The position numbers and the translations under genes were made by a program. DNA of 36,488 bases from Nymphaea colorata (taxonomy: Eukaryota > Streptophyta > Magnoliopsida > Nymphaeales > Nymphaeaceae). Positions 36,369 through 36,488 of this stretch are shown here, one piece after another (the stretch's first letter is position 1; the number at the start of each line of letters is the position of its first letter). Under the pieces are notes generated by a model. The model ran no database searches and had not been told where the DNA came from. It saw only the letters and a list, made by a program, of their open reading frames with translations. The stretch is from the NCBI RefSeq assembly GCF_008831285.2, contig NW_022205200.1, forward strand, positions 1 through 36,488, in the 5' to 3' direction.

Positions 36369-36488
36369 AAGTTCATATCAACACAAGTGCGATTTCATGA
36401 TTCAAATGGTCACACCATACTTAATTGAATGAACTTAACTTATTGTTACATCCATGTTGCTTGATTAAGTGAACTGAAATCACAAGTT
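36369..36488 (+). repeat. HOR unit U14, 120-bp fragment
   Basis: It holds monomer 1 and the first five bases of monomer 2, cut by the window end. It is more divergent than any other monomer 1: 'catatcaacacaag', 'gatttcatgatt', 'atggtcacaccatac' and 'gaatgaacttaact'. Its type (L or S) cannot be told. Confidence 0.85.

Larger units (their letters stand above)
1..36488 (+). repeat. Satellite array of higher-order repeats, 13 units plus a fragment
   Basis: The whole window is one head-to-tail array. Unit starts were located by the recurring string 'caagtgcgatttaagtgatt' in a fixed context. Successive unit lengths are 3146 (partial), 3153, 2325, 2326, 2325, 3150, 2742, 3152, 3156, 3155, 2318, 2317, 3103 and a 120-bp fragment. 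Each unit is built from monomers of about 115 bp in classes A, B and C. They share the start 'aagtt', a 'gttacat' or 'attacat' box near position 75-85 and the end 'tgaaatcac'. No unique sequence interrupts the array except a corrupted stretch near 17.8-18.25 kb. In known genomes this architecture is typical of centromeric or other heterochromatic satellites. The family and species are not recognised. Confidence 0.97.

Noticed and set aside
1-36488. CRISPR-like array of regularly spaced repeats
   Set aside because: Monomers abut directly and are themselves related. There are no unique spacers of constant size, the period is far too long, and there are no cas genes.
1-36488. LTR retrotransposon or DNA transposon body
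   Set aside because: No open frame for integrase, reverse transcriptase or transposase, no primer-binding site and no terminal repeats framing unique sequence were seen. The inverted dimer in each unit is made of satellite monomers.

Overview
The window is one uninterrupted block of eukaryotic-type satellite DNA. I see no believable protein gene, RNA gene, transposon or CRISPR array. It is AT-rich by eye, and the + strand carries more T and G than A and C. All repeats run head to tail in the same direction. This suggests heterochromatin (centromeric, pericentromeric or another satellite block) of a eukaryotic nuclear genome. I do not recognise the family and cannot name the lineage.

The repeat is nested at four levels. 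(1) The base unit is a monomer of about 115 bp in three diverged classes, A (115 bp), B (115-116 bp) and C (114 bp), which share their ends and a central 'gttacat' box. (2) The monomers run A-B-C. (3) They are grouped into sub-repeats of about 830-916 bp in the order A, B, C, A, B' (a composite of about 225 bp), B, C. (4) Three sub-repeats (SR1, SR2, SR3) plus a terminal element (TE) of about 510 bp form a higher-order repeat (HOR). The full form (L) is about 3,153-3,156 bp. A short form (S, 2,317-2,326 bp) lacks exactly SR2 (about 828 bp). The TE contains an inverted A-B dimer of about 179 bp, so every unit carries a large foldback.

Units by start position: U1 L (1, begins 6 bases into monomer 1), U2 L (3147), U3 S (6300), U4 S (8625), U5 S (10951), U6 L (13276), U7 damaged L (16426), U8 L (19168), U9 L (22320), U10 L (25476), U11 S (28631), U12 S (30949), U13 L with a shortened TE (33266), U14 fragment (36369-36488). 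The order is L L S S S L L* L L L S S L (L). Units differ by few substitutions, so the array is recently homogenised. Shared variants mark U3-U5 as a local amplification.

Two points deserve attention. First, at nine sites where copies differ by a substitution, other copies lack that very base, which looks like a consensus failure from mixed repeat copies rather than biology. Second, about 17,775-18,255 is a scrambled patch, probably a failed assembly join, so copy number and the L/S order across it are uncertain. A 67-codon minus-strand open frame seen in seven units is a by-product of repetition and is not annotated as a gene.
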